Shown piece by piece: positions 44,711 to 56,854 of a stretch of DNA of 64,000 bases (positions are counted from its first letter, which is position 1; each line of letters starts with the position of its first letter). The translations under genes were made by a program, and so were the position numbers. The stretch covers positions 80,015,753 through 80,079,752 of the forward strand of contig OW240912.1 in the NCBI GenBank assembly GCA_933207985.1, in the 5' to 3' direction. This DNA comes from Pelobates cultripes (taxonomy: Eukaryota; Chordata; Amphibia; Anura; Pelobatidae). The notes under the pieces are model-generated. The model was not told the DNA's origin and searched no databases. It saw only the letters and a list, made by a program, of their open reading frames with translations.

Positions 44711-45939
44711 CGTTTATCAAATACAGTTGTTTTCTAAATGTATGATATAACTGTATTTACAGTATGTGAGCCTAATGATCAAATGCAGCCATTTGTTTTA
44801 CATTCTGTTGCTATTTTTAGTAGGCATTACTGCTAGTATAATGACTTCAGGGTCCTTACCAATACTAGCAAGGTATTTGACCATTTGTATTTATCTATTT
44901 TTATCACACAGCGTGTATGTAATAAACATTTTCATTTTTTTTTTTCCCAATTTATATTTGTCTATAACTAAGACATAGTTACTCCTGTATCTCTTTGTGC
45001 CACTCATCCAACCACAACAGTATATAAGATTTTATTTGCTATTTCAGCAACATTATTTTTGGATATATACTATATCCTACACAAGAACTAGGCACTTTAA
45101 TTGCTGGTTTTAATTCACTTTTCACGAGTATTAGGCAATTTTCTACTGTCTATTTTTAGTTTGTTTATCAATAAAAGTTTAAGCATTATAATCAGGGACG
45201 TCTTGCTACTTGGCATTATATTTTTCCCTGTATGTTTACCCAGGAAGAGAGGTGTACCCACTCTATTAGGATAATTCACCCTCCTCCTACTGTTCTGTTT
45301 GTTCTTTATTTTTTTTGTAATAAAAATTAAATGTTTGCTTTTATACCAACATTTGAGACTGTCAGGGTTATTCGCGAGCTACCAGATTTTGTCCTGGTGA
45401 ACAAAATCTAGTGAAAATAACTGAATTGTGACTTTAATAGTGAGGTGGCAATAAAATGAATACCTGTATAAGAAAAAAAAAAATGATGCTTACCATGTCC
45501 CCCCCTCCCGATGTTATTTCATAGGGCAGCCACCGCAAGTTTAACTCCTTCACTTCTATGGTTTTAACTATTTGCCTGCTGACTGCTAGTACTGCAAATG
45601 GGCAAATAGTTAGGGTTTATTTAAATCCAGGCATGGGATTGAAGCATTTGGTTTGGTATTCAACAGCATTCGGTGTCTAGATTGCTTTGCAGACACGTGA
45701 AAATTTTAATTATGCACATCTACATAATTTTATTTTTAAATTATTCGTTCATCCTTTATAAAAATATCTGGGAAATGAAAAGCTTTAAACTATAATAAAT
45801 AAAATTCTGCTCTTTATCTTGCAATATTTCACACACATTCATTTGAAGGAATACACTAGGCATCAAAACGTCAGCTTAAGGAAGACATTTGAGTGTACAG
45901 ATCATGATCATGCAGTTTGTCTGCTTAATTACTCCACTC
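44711..45939. other. No gene recognised
   Basis: AT-rich intron or intergenic sequence with A/T runs. A TTACCATGTCCCC stretch near 45490 is donor-like on the minus strand but has no supporting exon. Confidence 0.45.
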
Positions 45940-46080
45940 CATCTAGCATGTAAGCTTATTGAGCAGGGCCCTCAACCCCTCTGTTCCTGTGTGTCCAACT
46001 TGTCTGGTTACAACTACATGTTTGTTCATCCACCCACTGTAAAGCGCTGCAGGAATTTGTTGGCGCTATATAAATATTAA
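45940..46080. mobile_element. Amphibian short interspersed repeat (GCGCTATATAAATA tail)
   Basis: GAGCAGGGCCCTCAACCCCT, then CTGTAAAGCGCTGCAGGAAT and GGCGCTATATAAATATTA, a very common vertebrate/amphibian repeat tail that I recognise from memory. The family name is uncertain. Confidence 0.65.
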
Positions 46081-46538
46081 CATAACTTAATAATTGAGGA
46101 GTTAAATTCCTTTTGGTTCTGTTTATGCAGTCTTAGCCACACCTCCTCTGGCTGTGACTCACACAGCCTGCATTAAATTTTTTTTTTTTTAATTTGCAGA
46201 GGTTAACTTGCTTTAGAATTTTTAAGCTCCTGCTCTTTAAATTGAACTTTACTCACACACAGGAGATTACTGCAGGGAGCAGGAAATGAGAAATTCTACA
46301 TTAAACTAACTGTACAGGAATCTAGAATATCTAGCCTCCTTTTCATTAAGGCTGTGCAAATCACATGCAGGGAGATGTGACTAGTGTTGTAGAAACAAAG
46401 TGATTTAATGTGTAAATGGCATAGAACAGAGCAGTGAGACTGCAGGATCATGATCCATACCAGGAATAGGCAACCTTCGGCACTCCAGATGTTGTGGACT
46501 ACATCCCCCATAATGCTGGAAAAGCATCATGGGAGGTG
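46081..46538. mobile_element. T2 subfamily-B core fragment and second MITE fragment
   Basis: 46120-46400 contains GTCTTAGCCACACCTCCTCT and TGTGACTCACACAGCCTGC, the subfamily-B core. 46465-46535 contains GGCAACCTTCGGCACTCCAG and TTGTGGACTACATCCCCCAT, the end of another widespread amphibian element, cut by the LTR at 46539. Confidence 0.65.
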
Positions 46539-47613
46539 TGTGACGAGACCAATCTCGCCACTGTGCATTGGAGGAGCCTGGTTGCCCGCCTGCTGCCTTT
46601 AGACTATGGCCCCATGTTAAAACGCTTGATTTTCCCCTGCGAAGACACGAAAGCCGGGTCATTCTGTGCTTGCCCTGTTTGAGCGGTGATACCCCAGATA
46701 GCTATGCCATGGAGTCCATTCGTATAATGAAAGACTATGGGAAAGACTTTGGCTCTTTGGCATGTGTGTAGTCTGAGCGCCATTCAGTAATAATGTGTGC
46801 TCAGACCTAAGCTATCTGGGGATATGTTGCATGTCTGTATTTTATGTAATTAATGTAACCTTGTGTATTTCATTGTATTTTACTGTCTTTTTACTGCCAT
46901 GTGCTTAATGGAGTTTTGCCTCTGTCCTTGGAGATAATTGGATTATTTCCCAATTATCTCCAGGATAGAAGACTCTGTGGAACTTTTTTTGGGCAGAAAA
47001 GCCATGCTTCATTTGGTCACAAAGGACTACGATCTATCTTTTGAACCACTGGACCAATTTGCATGATTTGACATATGTTTGTATTTGGAGTATGCTGATT
47101 CTGAAAATGTAAGTTTATGTGAATGTGATGCATACTTTTCAAGTTATGAATAATGTGGAAAAACTGTATTTCTCTGTCTGTGATAATTACATTACCCATT
47201 GTGTAAGGTAATTGTATCACAGGCAGAGGTGAAGATTTTGCGTGGGAGTGTCTGAGTGTATTGTACGTGTTTATTGGTTGTTTTCCAAAACCTTGTGGGT
47301 GGTACTAATGTGTATATAAGAACAATAAACCCACAGCTCTGTCTGTTCACTGCTTGACCCCCACACGGAGCTTTGTCTCGTTCTTGGGGGGGATTTACTG
47401 TATGCTGTTAGAGACTGATTGCCAGGAGTGTAAGCCGCTTGGGTGCTTTTCCTGTTCCGCTGCTAGCAGCTATTCGTGAGGTTCCAGTTCGGGAATTTGG
47501 AGTGCTACTTGGTATCCTGTTCGGGAGTTTGGGTTTCTGCAGTAGCTGTGCCTGTGTCTCTGGAAGTGGAAGATCTTCTAAACGGCGATTTAATGCCTGG
47601 GGGTGTCGTTACA
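46539..47613 (+). mobile_element. LTR of an LTR retrotransposon (Gypsy-like, single copy in view)
   Basis: Begins TGTGACGAGACC and ends GGTGTCGTTACA, giving TG...CA with an 8-bp imperfect terminal inverse (TGTGACGA/TCGTTACA). Near 47309-47325 GTGTATATAAGAACAATAAA supplies a TATA-like box and an AATAAA, placing the transcription start and R region in the last 280 bp. Directly after it comes ATTGGTGGCAATCGG, a plausible primer-binding region. The partner LTR is not in this window (gap at 48901). Confidence 0.78.
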
Positions 47614-48900
47614 ATTGGTGGCAATCGGCGGGATCGTTCCCACAGCCAGAATGACAGCTACAGGAGACACCATTCCGTGGATTTACAAATTGGGGGCAAT
47701 GCATGTCCCAGTACAGCGACCCTAAAAGCAACAGAATGGAACCAGCAGTGTTATACGAGGAGGAGGACCTGGATGGCCGGGATGCATTAAGGAAAGGCAT
47801 CTGGTACCAGGTCCTGAATAATGTACAATACCAGCGGGTGAGAGTCTCCCCAGTGAAGAGCAGCGGTTGCAGAAGCAAGTGGCACTGCAGATGCCATTCC
47901 TGGGAGAGCAGCTCCTGGAGGAATGGGTGAAGGAACTAGAGCACCGGGTATGGCAGGAGCTATGGCTGGAGGATGCCTACCAGGCGCTCTGGTGGTATAT
48001 GGCACAGTATATACCCTGGACAGCCGAGCATGACAAGCCAGAGGGAGAAGAGTTTGATGGTCCTGGCTTGTTATGGGAGTCCTTTGCAGAGCCCGACTTC
48101 GGGAGCCCTGCGCAGACCAGACTTCAGGATATTTTCTACGAGAGGGAGGCTAGGCATGACTGGGATGACCCCCATGAGGTAGAGCAAGACCTGGCTCACC
48201 TAGCAACCCTGGAGTGGGAACTGGAGCAGGACTACCGAGATCTCTTCCACTCCATTGGGAAGGCTCAGCAGGAGAGCAAGGTGACAGACCCAGATCCAGA
48301 CTCCTTCAGCTGGGAAGATATTGTAGAGCTTTACTGGGAGGAACCCCAGGCGGCAGGTGGAGATGGGACTGAGGTCTCTCCACGTGCCCTACAGGGAAGC
48401 TGGGCAGTCAGCCCAGATCCCCAGCGGCAGATTGATTTGCAGGGAATAGAGAGCATAGCCTCCCCTCCCCAACGGCAGTGTACCTTGCAGGGAGAGTAGA
48501 GCATCGTCTCCCCTCCCCAATGGCAGTGTACCTTGCAGGGAGAGGAGAGCAGCGTCGCGTCCTCCCTTCCCAGCGGCAGGGTGAGCTACAGGGATGCTGG
48601 GCGGTCGGCTCAGATCCCCAGAGGCAGTGTGATATGCAGGGAATTGGGAGCCCAGTCTCCATTTCCCAGCGGCAGTGTGATCTGCAGGGAATAGGGAGCC
48701 CAATCTCCATTCCCCAGCGGCAGAGTGATTTATTAGGAATTGGGAGCCTAGTCTCCATTCCCCAGCTACAGGCTGAGTTACAGGTGGCAGAGACAGCTGG
48801 TCCTGTCCCCCAGCGGCAGAGTGAATTGCAGGGATTTTGGAGCCCAGTCTCCATTCCCCAGCGGCAGAGCAATGTACAGGGAATTGGGAACCCAGTCCCC
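47614..48900 (+). pseudogene. Gag-like region of the LTR retrotransposon, with frame break
   Basis: After the leader, reading starts near 47703 (MSQYSDPKSNRME) with an acidic, Trp-rich protein. A one-base shift near 47850 moves to a second frame that runs to a TAG at 48497 and is rich in Glu/Asp/Trp (EEWVKELEHRVWQELWLED; EYRDLFHS-like segments). The C-terminal part is a tandem PQRQ-x-LQG repeat. No protease or RT is visible before the gap. Gag-like identity is inferred from position after LTR and leader, not from a conserved motif. Confidence 0.6.
48410..48900. repeat. 48-bp (16-codon) tandem repeat
   Basis: About ten units of TCCCCAGCGGCAG-GTG-TTGCAGGGA spaced 47-51 bp, cut at the right by the N gap. 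In the gag-like frame they encode a PQRQ-LQGI repeat, beyond the stop at 48497 as well. Confidence 0.9.
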
Positions 48901-49000
48901 NNNNNNNNNNNNNNNNNNNNNNNNNNNNNNNNNNNNNNNNNNNNNNNNNNNNNNNNNNNNNNNNNNNNNNNNNNNNNNNNNNNNNNNNNNNNNNNNNNNN
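48901..49000. other. Assembly gap (100 N)
   Basis: Exactly 100 undetermined bases between the 48-bp repeat and an inverted LINE fragment. The round length suggests a gap of unknown size, so adjacency across it is not established. Confidence 0.99.
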
Positions 49001-50870
49001 TTATGAATGGGTTCATTCTTAATGCATTCAGAAAGGGCTCAATAGTCAAAACAAAAAGTAGGGGAGACAGGTGACATCCCTGCCGAGTTCCATTTCCTAT
49101 TGCAAATGGTTGGGATATTTGCACATTCACTCTCACACTAGCTGATGATCCCTTATAGAGCATATGAATCCAATTTCGATATCTCATCCCAAGCCCTAAT
49201 GCCTCCAATACTGAGAATAGATAGAACCAGTCCACTCTGACAAATGCCTTCTCAGCATCTATTAACATAAGCAAAGTAGATTGTTTCAAGATTTTTACTC
49301 CATAAATAATATTGATAATTTTAGTCATGTTATCTTTGATTTCTCTCCCCGGGAATCAGATTGGACTAGTCCAGGCAAATATGGCTTGAGGCGATTAGTA
49401 AGGATTTCAGAAAATATTTTTAAATCTATATTTATTAATAAAATTGGCCTATAATTATTACTTTTAGTGGGATCTTTCCCAGGTTTTGGTATCACAGTTA
49501 TCATTGTTTACATCATGGGATGTGGCAGACTGCTATCTAAAGGCAATGTAATAAAAGTCTCCAATAGATATTTCCCTAGGAGATCTTTAAATTTCTTATA
49601 ATATCTTGCTGTTAATCCATCTGGACCTGGGCTCTTTCCATATGGGATCAACTTAATAACTCCTTTCAACTCTTCTAACGAGAGTGGCGCCTCTAATATA
49701 TTCACTTCTTCTGCCACTATTTTATTAATTAAATGTCTTGATAAATATTTTTTTTCATTTCTGATTCTTTTTCTTCATTACCTTGTAAATTATAAAAAAT
49801 GTGAAAAGGGAATCTAAATTTTTTTAGAATAGTCTCAGTTGTGTGACAGCTTGTACAGTCTGGTCTTTTTAGAGTAGCTATTAATGATTTTTGGAGTTTA
49901 TTTGTAAGTGCCTTAGCTAAGATTCTTCAGCTGCTATTTGCATAAGAGTAGAATGTGCTGCGTGTAAGCTGGATTGCTCTATATGCTTTATTGGAAACTA
50001 AAGTACTGAATTCAGCTCTGAGAGCTTTTAAGTTTTTAAGACTTTCAGGTGATGGATCATTTTTATGAACGTTCTCTACTTTGTCTATACAACTACTAAG
50101 TTCCTGAATTCTTTGGATCCGCTCCCTTTTAATTTGTGACCCCCATTTAATAAGCTCCCCCCTAACAACACTTTTATGAGCATCCCATGCTCATGAGCTA
50201 TTGGTTTCCCCATTCTGATTTTCAATGAAATATTGAGTTAATGTATGATTTATGTCTTCTACTACTCGGCTATCATCCCAGAGTGTCTTATTAAGAAGCC
50301 ATCGTGGGGTTTGGGAAGTGTGAATCCTGAAGTACCAAAGTTATAAAAATAGAGGCATGGTCTGACCATGTGATATTCCCTATTATTGCTTCTTTAAGTA
50401 AATGTAAATATCTGAGCCAAAAAAAAAACATATCTAATCTAGTATAACAATCAGCAGTATGTGAATAATATGAATAATCTCTATCTGATGGATGTGATAT
50501 ATGCCAGCAGTCTGCTAACTGACATGTATGGAATATATTTTGAAATACTTGTCGTTGGTGTCTCAGCGAATCTCTCCCCAATGAGGTGCTATAAATTTCT
50601 CTGTCATGTACCAAGTTCCAATCTCCTCCCACCACCATTATACCTTCAGCAAAGGAATCTATTTTTTTTTCAGATAATTTTGAATAAAAGAAATGTGACT
50701 AATCTTAAAGTTATTAAGATTGGCAAATGTAAATAACTTATTCCCAATTTTCCCTTTTAGGAAAACATATCTCCCTTGTATGTCAGTTTTAACATCTATT
50801 AGTGGGAAAACTATCCTAGAGGAAAATAAGATAGCTACTCCCCGTGGCAGAAGCCAAGATGGCAAAGAAA
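49001..50870 (-). pseudogene. Decayed L1/Tx1-like LINE, minus strand, truncated by gap
   Basis: In transcript order: late endonuclease (50638-50291: GGDWNLVHDREIYS, WSDHASIFI), linker, RT start (49717-49508: GKSPGPDGLTARYYKKF), fingers (IGQFY-like, frame-broken near 49450), and palm A and B (49328-49010: LIDAEKAFVRVDW, GNGTRQGCHLSPLLF). The YADD motif and 3' part fall in or beyond the gap. The 5' part at 50865-50659 (QGRYVFLKGKIGNKLF) matches the endonuclease of the intact copy near 40440-40500. A different subfamily from the 37-44 kb element. Confidence 0.85.
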
Positions 50871-51012
50871 CGCAGAATAACGCAATAAGGATATTTCACC
50901 TACACAGTGAGACAAATTATCCTGATGCGACAAAGCTAAAAGGATTATAATTTGTGGCTATTTAATTCAATTTCATTTGATGTACACATATGCTGATTAT
51001 AGGCTGATTATA

Positions 51013-51612
51013 TTAAAGGAACACTATAGTCACCAGAACAACTACAGTTTATTGAATTTGTTCTGGTGAGTAGAATCATTCCCTTCAGGCTTTTTGCTGT
51101 AAACAGTGTCTTTTTGGAGAAAATGCAATGTTTACATTACAGCCTAGGGATAACTTCACTGGCCACTCCTCAGATGGCTGTTAGAGATCCTTCCTGGGTC
51201 ATGGCTGCCTAAAATGCATCCAAACATTCAGTGTCTCCTCCCTCTGCATGCAGACACTGAACTTTCCTCATAGAGATTCATTGATTCAATTCATCTCTAT
51301 GAGGAGATGCTGATTGGCCAGGGCTGTCTTTGAATCATGCTGACTCTGCCCCTGATCTGCCTCCTTGTCAGTCTCAGCCAATCCTATGGGGAATCACTGT
51401 GATTGGATCAGGTTACCATTTCTGATGATGTCAGCAGACTGCTTGTTTTTTTTAGGCAAACAGCATGCAGGTCTACAGTTTCTGTCTTGAATACAGTAAG
51501 ATTTTGCTATATTTATGGAGGCATGAGGGGCCCAGGGGGGCTAGATGGTGGTTTTAATACTATAGGGTCAGGAATACATGTTTGTGTTCCTGACCCTATA
51601 GTGATCCTTTAA
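51013..51612. mobile_element. T2-type MITE, subfamily B, well preserved
   Basis: TTAAAGGAACACTATAGTCA with an ACCAGAACAAC...TTGTTCTGGTG hairpin at the left; GGGTCAGGAATACATG...TGTTCCTGACCC hairpin plus GTGATCCTTTAA at the right. TTAA on both sides, 600 bp. The interior TGTCTCCTCCCTCTGCATGC and TTCATCTCTATGAGGAG blocks are subfamily typical. Confidence 0.92.
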
Positions 51613-52189
51613 TTCAGTTGCTCAATAGGTAATAGATATTCATGCTAAGTATAATAAGTTAAACTATATGACTTATTGGGTTACATATTGTTTCTGAGGA
51701 TTTTTTATTTGAAGGTTTATATTAAGCTATATACACTATAAGGTACACATATCAATAATTGCCCAAAGACTGGCAATTGTAACTGATTGATGTCATCAAG
51801 TTCCATCTATAATATTAATATTAATATTAATATATATGCCCTAGTAATTTCTGAAGCTATATCGCTACCTACGTTTTAACCTAGAGAGATGCTTTTTTTT
51901 CACCTGTGGTCACAATAGAAGTCATCATAGGTGTAGCACTATCTCTTGTTACATAACATATATAATGTTATGGTTTAGTGTCAATGGATATATAATTATG
52001 TCTATTTCCTTTTTTCTCAAGAAGATAGCATTGGCATATGTAACACAAGATGAGTTACTATTTACAACACAGGTAATAGATGCCACCCCCCTTGTAAAGT
52101 GTACCTCACACACACTCCAAAAGTAAAACCAACAGGGATATACGTTTCCTCGTATTTCCCCCAGTTTAAATAGCAGTGTGTTGAAGGCT
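51613..52189. other. No gene recognised (may include Tc1 left flank)
   Basis: AT-rich sequence. The expected left Tc1 terminus was not found. Confidence 0.4.
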
Positions 52190-53249
52190 TGCAGGTGAAA
52201 ATTTGGGGTAGACCAAGAGAGATTTCAGCTACAACTGCCAGAAGAATTGTTTGGGATACAAAGAAAAACCCACAGATAACTTTAGGAGAAATACAGGCTG
52301 CTCTGGAAAAAGACAGTGTGGTTGTTTCAAGGAGCACAATACTTGAACAAAAATGAGCTGCTTGGTCGAGTTGCCAGAAAGAAGCCTTTACTGCGTCAAT
52401 GCCACAAAAAAGCCGTGTTACAATATGTCTAACAAAAACCTTGACACGCCTCACAGCTGCAGGCACAATGTAATTTGGAGTGATGCAACCAAATTAGAGC
52501 TTTATAGTCACAACCATAAGTGCCATGTTTGGAGAGGGATCAACAAGGCCTATAGTGAAAATAATACCTTCCCTACTGTGAAGCATGGTCATGGCTCACT
52601 GATGTTTTTTTTGGGGGGTGAGCTCTAAAGACATGGAAAATCTTGTGAAAATTAATGGCAAGATGAATGCAGCATGCTATTGAAAGATACTGGCAGACAA
52701 TTTGCATTCTTCTGTACGAAGGCAGCACATGCAACGCTCTTGGACTTTCCAGCATGACAATGACCCTAAGCACAAGGCCACGTTGACCTTCCAGTGGTTA
52801 CAGCAGACAAATGTTAAGGTTCTGGAGTGGCTATCACAGTCTCCTGACCTTAATGGCATCGAGCCATGCTGAGGAGATCTCAAATGTGCAGTTCATGCAA
52901 GACAACAAAATAGTTTGCATGACCTGGATACATTTTGCCAAGACGAATAGGCAGCTATCCAACTTGTGAGAATTAGAGGTCTCATAGACAACTATTACAA
53001 AAGGCTGCACACTGTCATTGATGCTAAAGGGGGCAATACACAGTATTAAGAACCAAGGGAATGCAGTTTTTTGAACAGAGGTAATGCCATTTTTTTCTTT
53101 TTCATGTTTTGTTTTATAACCTACTGTTAAATATAAATCACATAAGAAATAAAAGAAATGTGTTTTACATGCTCACTCATGTTTTCTTTAAAAACTGTAC
53201 ATATATTACCAATTCTCCAAGGGTATGCAAACATTTAAGCACAACTGTA
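52190..53249 (+). pseudogene. Decayed Tc1-like transposase
   Basis: Degraded frame in order: GRPREISATTARRIVWDTKK (paired/HTH region), a broken central part, then [17 protein letters not shown] and [10 protein letters not shown] of the DDE catalytic core, and LIDNYYKRLHTVIDAKGG at the C-terminus. At least eight stops. The right end has the Tc1-type AGGGTATGCAAACATTTAAG / CACAACTGTA terminus at 53220-53249. The left inverted repeat is missing. Confidence 0.88.
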
Positions 53250-53313
53250 TATCTATCTATGTATCTTTTTTTTTTTTATCTAAAGAGAAAAAGGAAATAA
53301 TTTTGATTTGGTG

Positions 53314-53809
53314 GTGCAACAGGTTTTTTTTTTTAATTCTTTATTTTGGTGGTGCATAGTAAGCAAATGATCAGTACAGTACAGATATGACCGACATTGG
53401 CAGTATAAGTATATATCAGTACAGCAATAACATAGCACCTTTGTTTTAAACACAATCACAGGATTTAACAATTTGAGCACACCTGTGAGGAGTTGTAGGT
53501 GTTGAGTATTAAGAGAGGGTAAGCTCTCAGGTGCTCCCATGTGGTGGGTAAGAGATATGTTCGAGTGTTTGTGTTGAGGGTAGTAGTGGCATGGCGTGTG
53601 TATGCCTGTGGCAAGATGCGTGAGTTCTCCCGTTGTATGTGGTATCGATTGCCTAGGGGCTTAGAGAGTGGATTGTGTGGGTGAGATTCACTAGACACAA
53701 TACCGTAATGCCTATGCCTCCTTATCATTATATGATACCCCTAACCAAGGGGGCAGAAGGAAGGAGGGGTGGGAGGGGTGAGATGTATTATTAGTGCAAC
53801 AGGTTTTTT
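53314..53809 (-). mobile_element. 5'-truncated retroposed insertion with target duplication
   Basis: GTGCAACAGGTTTTTT occurs at 53314-53329 and 53794-53809. Between them the minus strand ends AAAATAAAG-AATTAAAAAAAAA, i.e. AATAAA plus a poly(A) tract. The 464-bp body (53330-53793) is C-rich with no clear frame, resembling a LINE 3' UTR. Probably a 5'-truncated L1-type copy; a retroposed transcript of another kind is possible. Confidence 0.8.
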
Positions 53810-54264
53810 AATAAAATTAAAGTTGTGACAAAGATATATTTTTCCTCTAAATAATGGAGAATTATGCAGAAAATAAATTAATTAACATCACTCTAATGCA
53901 GACAGTAAATCTTTACTTAGACAGATGAGCTCATTATCATATTGCACATACTCAAAATATTCAACATCTTAGGTGTATACTCATGTAGTCAGCAAATCTG
54001 ATATCTTATCCAAATGTCAAATTATATGGATAATAACTAATGGATAGCAAATACATCTCTGTTTTGCCATCCCAGTCTGAAGGAATTCCATAATTATATT
54101 TAAATGCTGTAGGGCAGTATTGTACTGTTCATCCATTTACTGACAGGGCAGGCTTGAATTTCTGCTTATTAACAGCAAGTTAAACTTTACTTCCTATATT
54201 ATATGTTATTGTTAAACGGATAACTTCACCTGTTTGCATAGTTTTACTTAATGAAAGGACTGCT
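53810..54264. other. No gene recognised
   Basis: AT-rich, no repeat assigned. Confidence 0.45.
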
Positions 54265-54645
54265 GACCTTTCATAGAAACATAGAATTTGACAGCAAATA
54301 AGAAGCATTCGGCCCATCTAGTCTGCCCAATTTTTAAAAAAATATTCATTGGTCCCTGGCCTTACCTTATAGTTAGGATAACCTTATGCATATCCCACGC
54401 ATGCTTAAACTCCATTACTCTGTTAACCTCTATCACTTCAGCTGGAAGGCTATTCCATGCATCCACTACACTCTCAGTAAAGTAATACTTCCTGATATTA
54501 TTTTTAAACATTTGCCCCTCTAATTTAAGACTATGTCCTCTTGTTGTGGTAGTTTTTATTCTTTTAAATATAGTCTCCTCCTTTACTGTGTTGAATCCCT
54601 TTATGTATTTAAATGTTTCTATCATATCCCCCCGTCTCGTCTTTC
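54265..54645 (-). pseudogene. CR1/L2-like LINE, ORF2 C-terminal fragment
   Basis: The minus strand encodes IETFKYIKG, then GHSLKLEGQMFKNNIRKYYF and VVDAWNSLPAEVIEV, the conserved C-terminus of CR1/L2/Rex-type ORF2. The 3' end carries the CATTCGGCCCATCTAGTCTG block shared with 55895-55920. 5'-truncated, as is usual for these LINEs. Confidence 0.85.
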
Positions 54646-55470
54646 CTCAAAGCTACACATGTTTTCACCCGAGAATCTACTGAATCAAGCTGTATTCTGT
54701 TGAGAAGATCCAAAACAGATGAACTTCACATTAGCATGCAGTTAACTTTATTTTCCCCTGATCGGAGACTTCATTGATGTCAATAGGTCTTGTTATCATG
54801 GGATAGGCAAGAACCGCTGTGAGCAATTCAGCAATAGGCACATTTGTTAAAGACTGACTGTTGAGTGTAGCCCCAATTAGTTCACTATTAGGAATTTTAC
54901 ATTCTCCATTACATGTATGGAAAGTAATTTTTGCTTTTTACCATTCTTTTAATTATCTGGAAAACTAAACAATTTTTTAATTAAAAAAAGGCAGATAGAT
55001 ATAGATAAATAGATCAAACTAGACATGCATGTTCCAGGTATGCCCAAGTTCCTATTTTTTACTGTGTAGATATGGAATCCAGACAAGATTCTTATTGGGG
55101 TAACCACAGGAAAGCATACATTTGAGAAGAGTCTCTAGAAGCAGTTTAAGCAATGAGTATTACAGTTGGCACGGTAATCTCCCATGTTAAAATTAGTGTA
55201 GATCCTACCTATATTGGAGTAGTGTGATATGGTGGTAGGCTAAACACAATATAACCATATGGTGGGACTGTATCCCTATATCTATTTGCTGAGATAGGTG
55301 ATTTTAAGTAGCCTTGTAAAATTGAAACTGTTTTGTGTGTGTGTGTGCGATGTTCCTTAATCTGTATTTTGTATGTATTTTGGTCTTTGCAACAGCACCA
55401 CTACTTAGAAATATATGTTCTGGGTGTGCCACCTCAACTCTCCTTTTTGCTGTGTAGATAGATAGATAGA
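54646..55470. other. No gene recognised
   Basis: AT-rich sequence ending in a GATA microsatellite that forms the target of the next hAT element. Confidence 0.45.
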
Positions 55471-56854
55471 CAGGGCCTGTGCAAGGATTTTGCCGCCATA
55501 GGCAAAAAAAGATTTCGCCACCCCATTGAATTTTTTTATATTTTATTTATCTTTTCAAACCTTGAATCACTGTAGGGACAGAAATACTATAGTGTTCGGA
55601 ATATAGTGTTCCTTTAAAAGTATTGATTTTTTTTTAAATTGAAACTGTGCTTAGTGCACAAATGCAATCACACATACATACTTACATACCAACTCACAAT
55701 CAGAGATCCACGAACACACAAATTCACCAATCCATGCAAACTGACACCCACACAGACCCATGCAAACACACACATACTAAACCATGCAGACATACACACA
55801 TTTATACATGCAGACACACACACTGATCATTTCAGACACATACACACTGATAGAAACATGGAAACATAGAAACATATAATGTGACGGAAGATAAGAACCA
55901 TTCGGCCCATCTAGTCTGCCCAATTTTCTAAATACTTTAATGAGTCCATGGCATTATATTATAGCTAGGTTAGACTTATGCCTATGCCACACATGCTTAA
56001 ACTCCTTCACTGTGTAAATCTCTACAACTTCAGCTAGAAGGGTATTCCATGCATCCACTACCTTATCAGTAAAGTATTGCTTCCTGCTATTATTATTAAA
56101 CCTTTACTCCTTTAATTTAAGACTATGACCTCCTGTTGTGGTAGTTTTTCTTCATTTAAATATAGTCTCCTCCTTTACTACATTGATTACCTTCATGTGT
56201 TTAATATCCCTCTTGTCTCGTCTTTCCTTCAAGCTATTCATGTTAAGATCCTTTAACCTTTCCTTGTACGTTTTATCCTGCAATCCATGAACCAGCTTAG
56301 TAGCCCTTCTCTGAACTCTCTCTAAAGTATCAATATCCTTCTGGAGATACGTCCTCCAGTACTGCGTACAATACTCCAAGTGAGGTCTCCCCAGTGTTCT
56401 GTACAATGGCATGAGTAGTTCCCTCTTTCTACTGCTAATACCTCTCCCTATACAACCAAGCATTATGCTAGCATTTCCTGCTTCTCTATTACATTGTCTG
56501 CCTACCTTTAAGTCATCTGAAATAATTACTCCTAAATCCCTTTCCTCATATGTTGAGGTTAGGACTCTATCAAATATTCTATACTCTGTCCTTGGGTTTT
56601 TACGTCCAAGATGCATTATCTTGCACTTATCCACATAAAATGCCAGCTGCCACAACTCTGACCATTTTTCTAGTTTACCTAAATCATTTGCCATTTAGAT
56701 TATCCCTCCTGGAACATCAACACTGTAACATATCTTAGTATAATCAGCAAAAAGACATACCTTACCATCAACGCCTTCTGCAACAGACCCAGAGAGAATT
56801 AGCCGAAGGCTTGCCAGATGCACCCCAAATGGCCTAACAGAAGCGCCGACCCTG
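55471..56854. mobile_element. hAT-type element in a GATA microsatellite, interrupted by a LINE
   Basis: Begins CAGGGCCTGTGCAAGGATTT and ends GCGCCGACCCTG. The flanking 8-mer TAGATAGA is identical on both sides, although the repeat context weakens this. The internal T2-like scrap TAGTGTTCCTTTAAAA (55605) and ACACACA-rich stretch (55660-55850) precede a minus-strand LINE insertion (55850-56770). The right end continues CCTTCTGCAACAGACCCAG. Confidence 0.72.
55850..56770 (-). pseudogene. CR1/L2-like LINE, RT C-terminal fragment
   Basis: The minus strand from 56694 encodes NDLGKLEKWSELWQLAF, KCKIMHLGRKNP, ERDLGVIISDDLKVG, LYRTLGRPHLEYCTQYW and DTLERVQRRATKLVHGL, the conserved thumb and connection of CR1/L2-type RT, over 180 uninterrupted residues, then decays into the C-terminal block and the ATTCGGCCCATCTAGTCTGC tail. 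Same family as 54265 and 63560. Confidence 0.9.
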
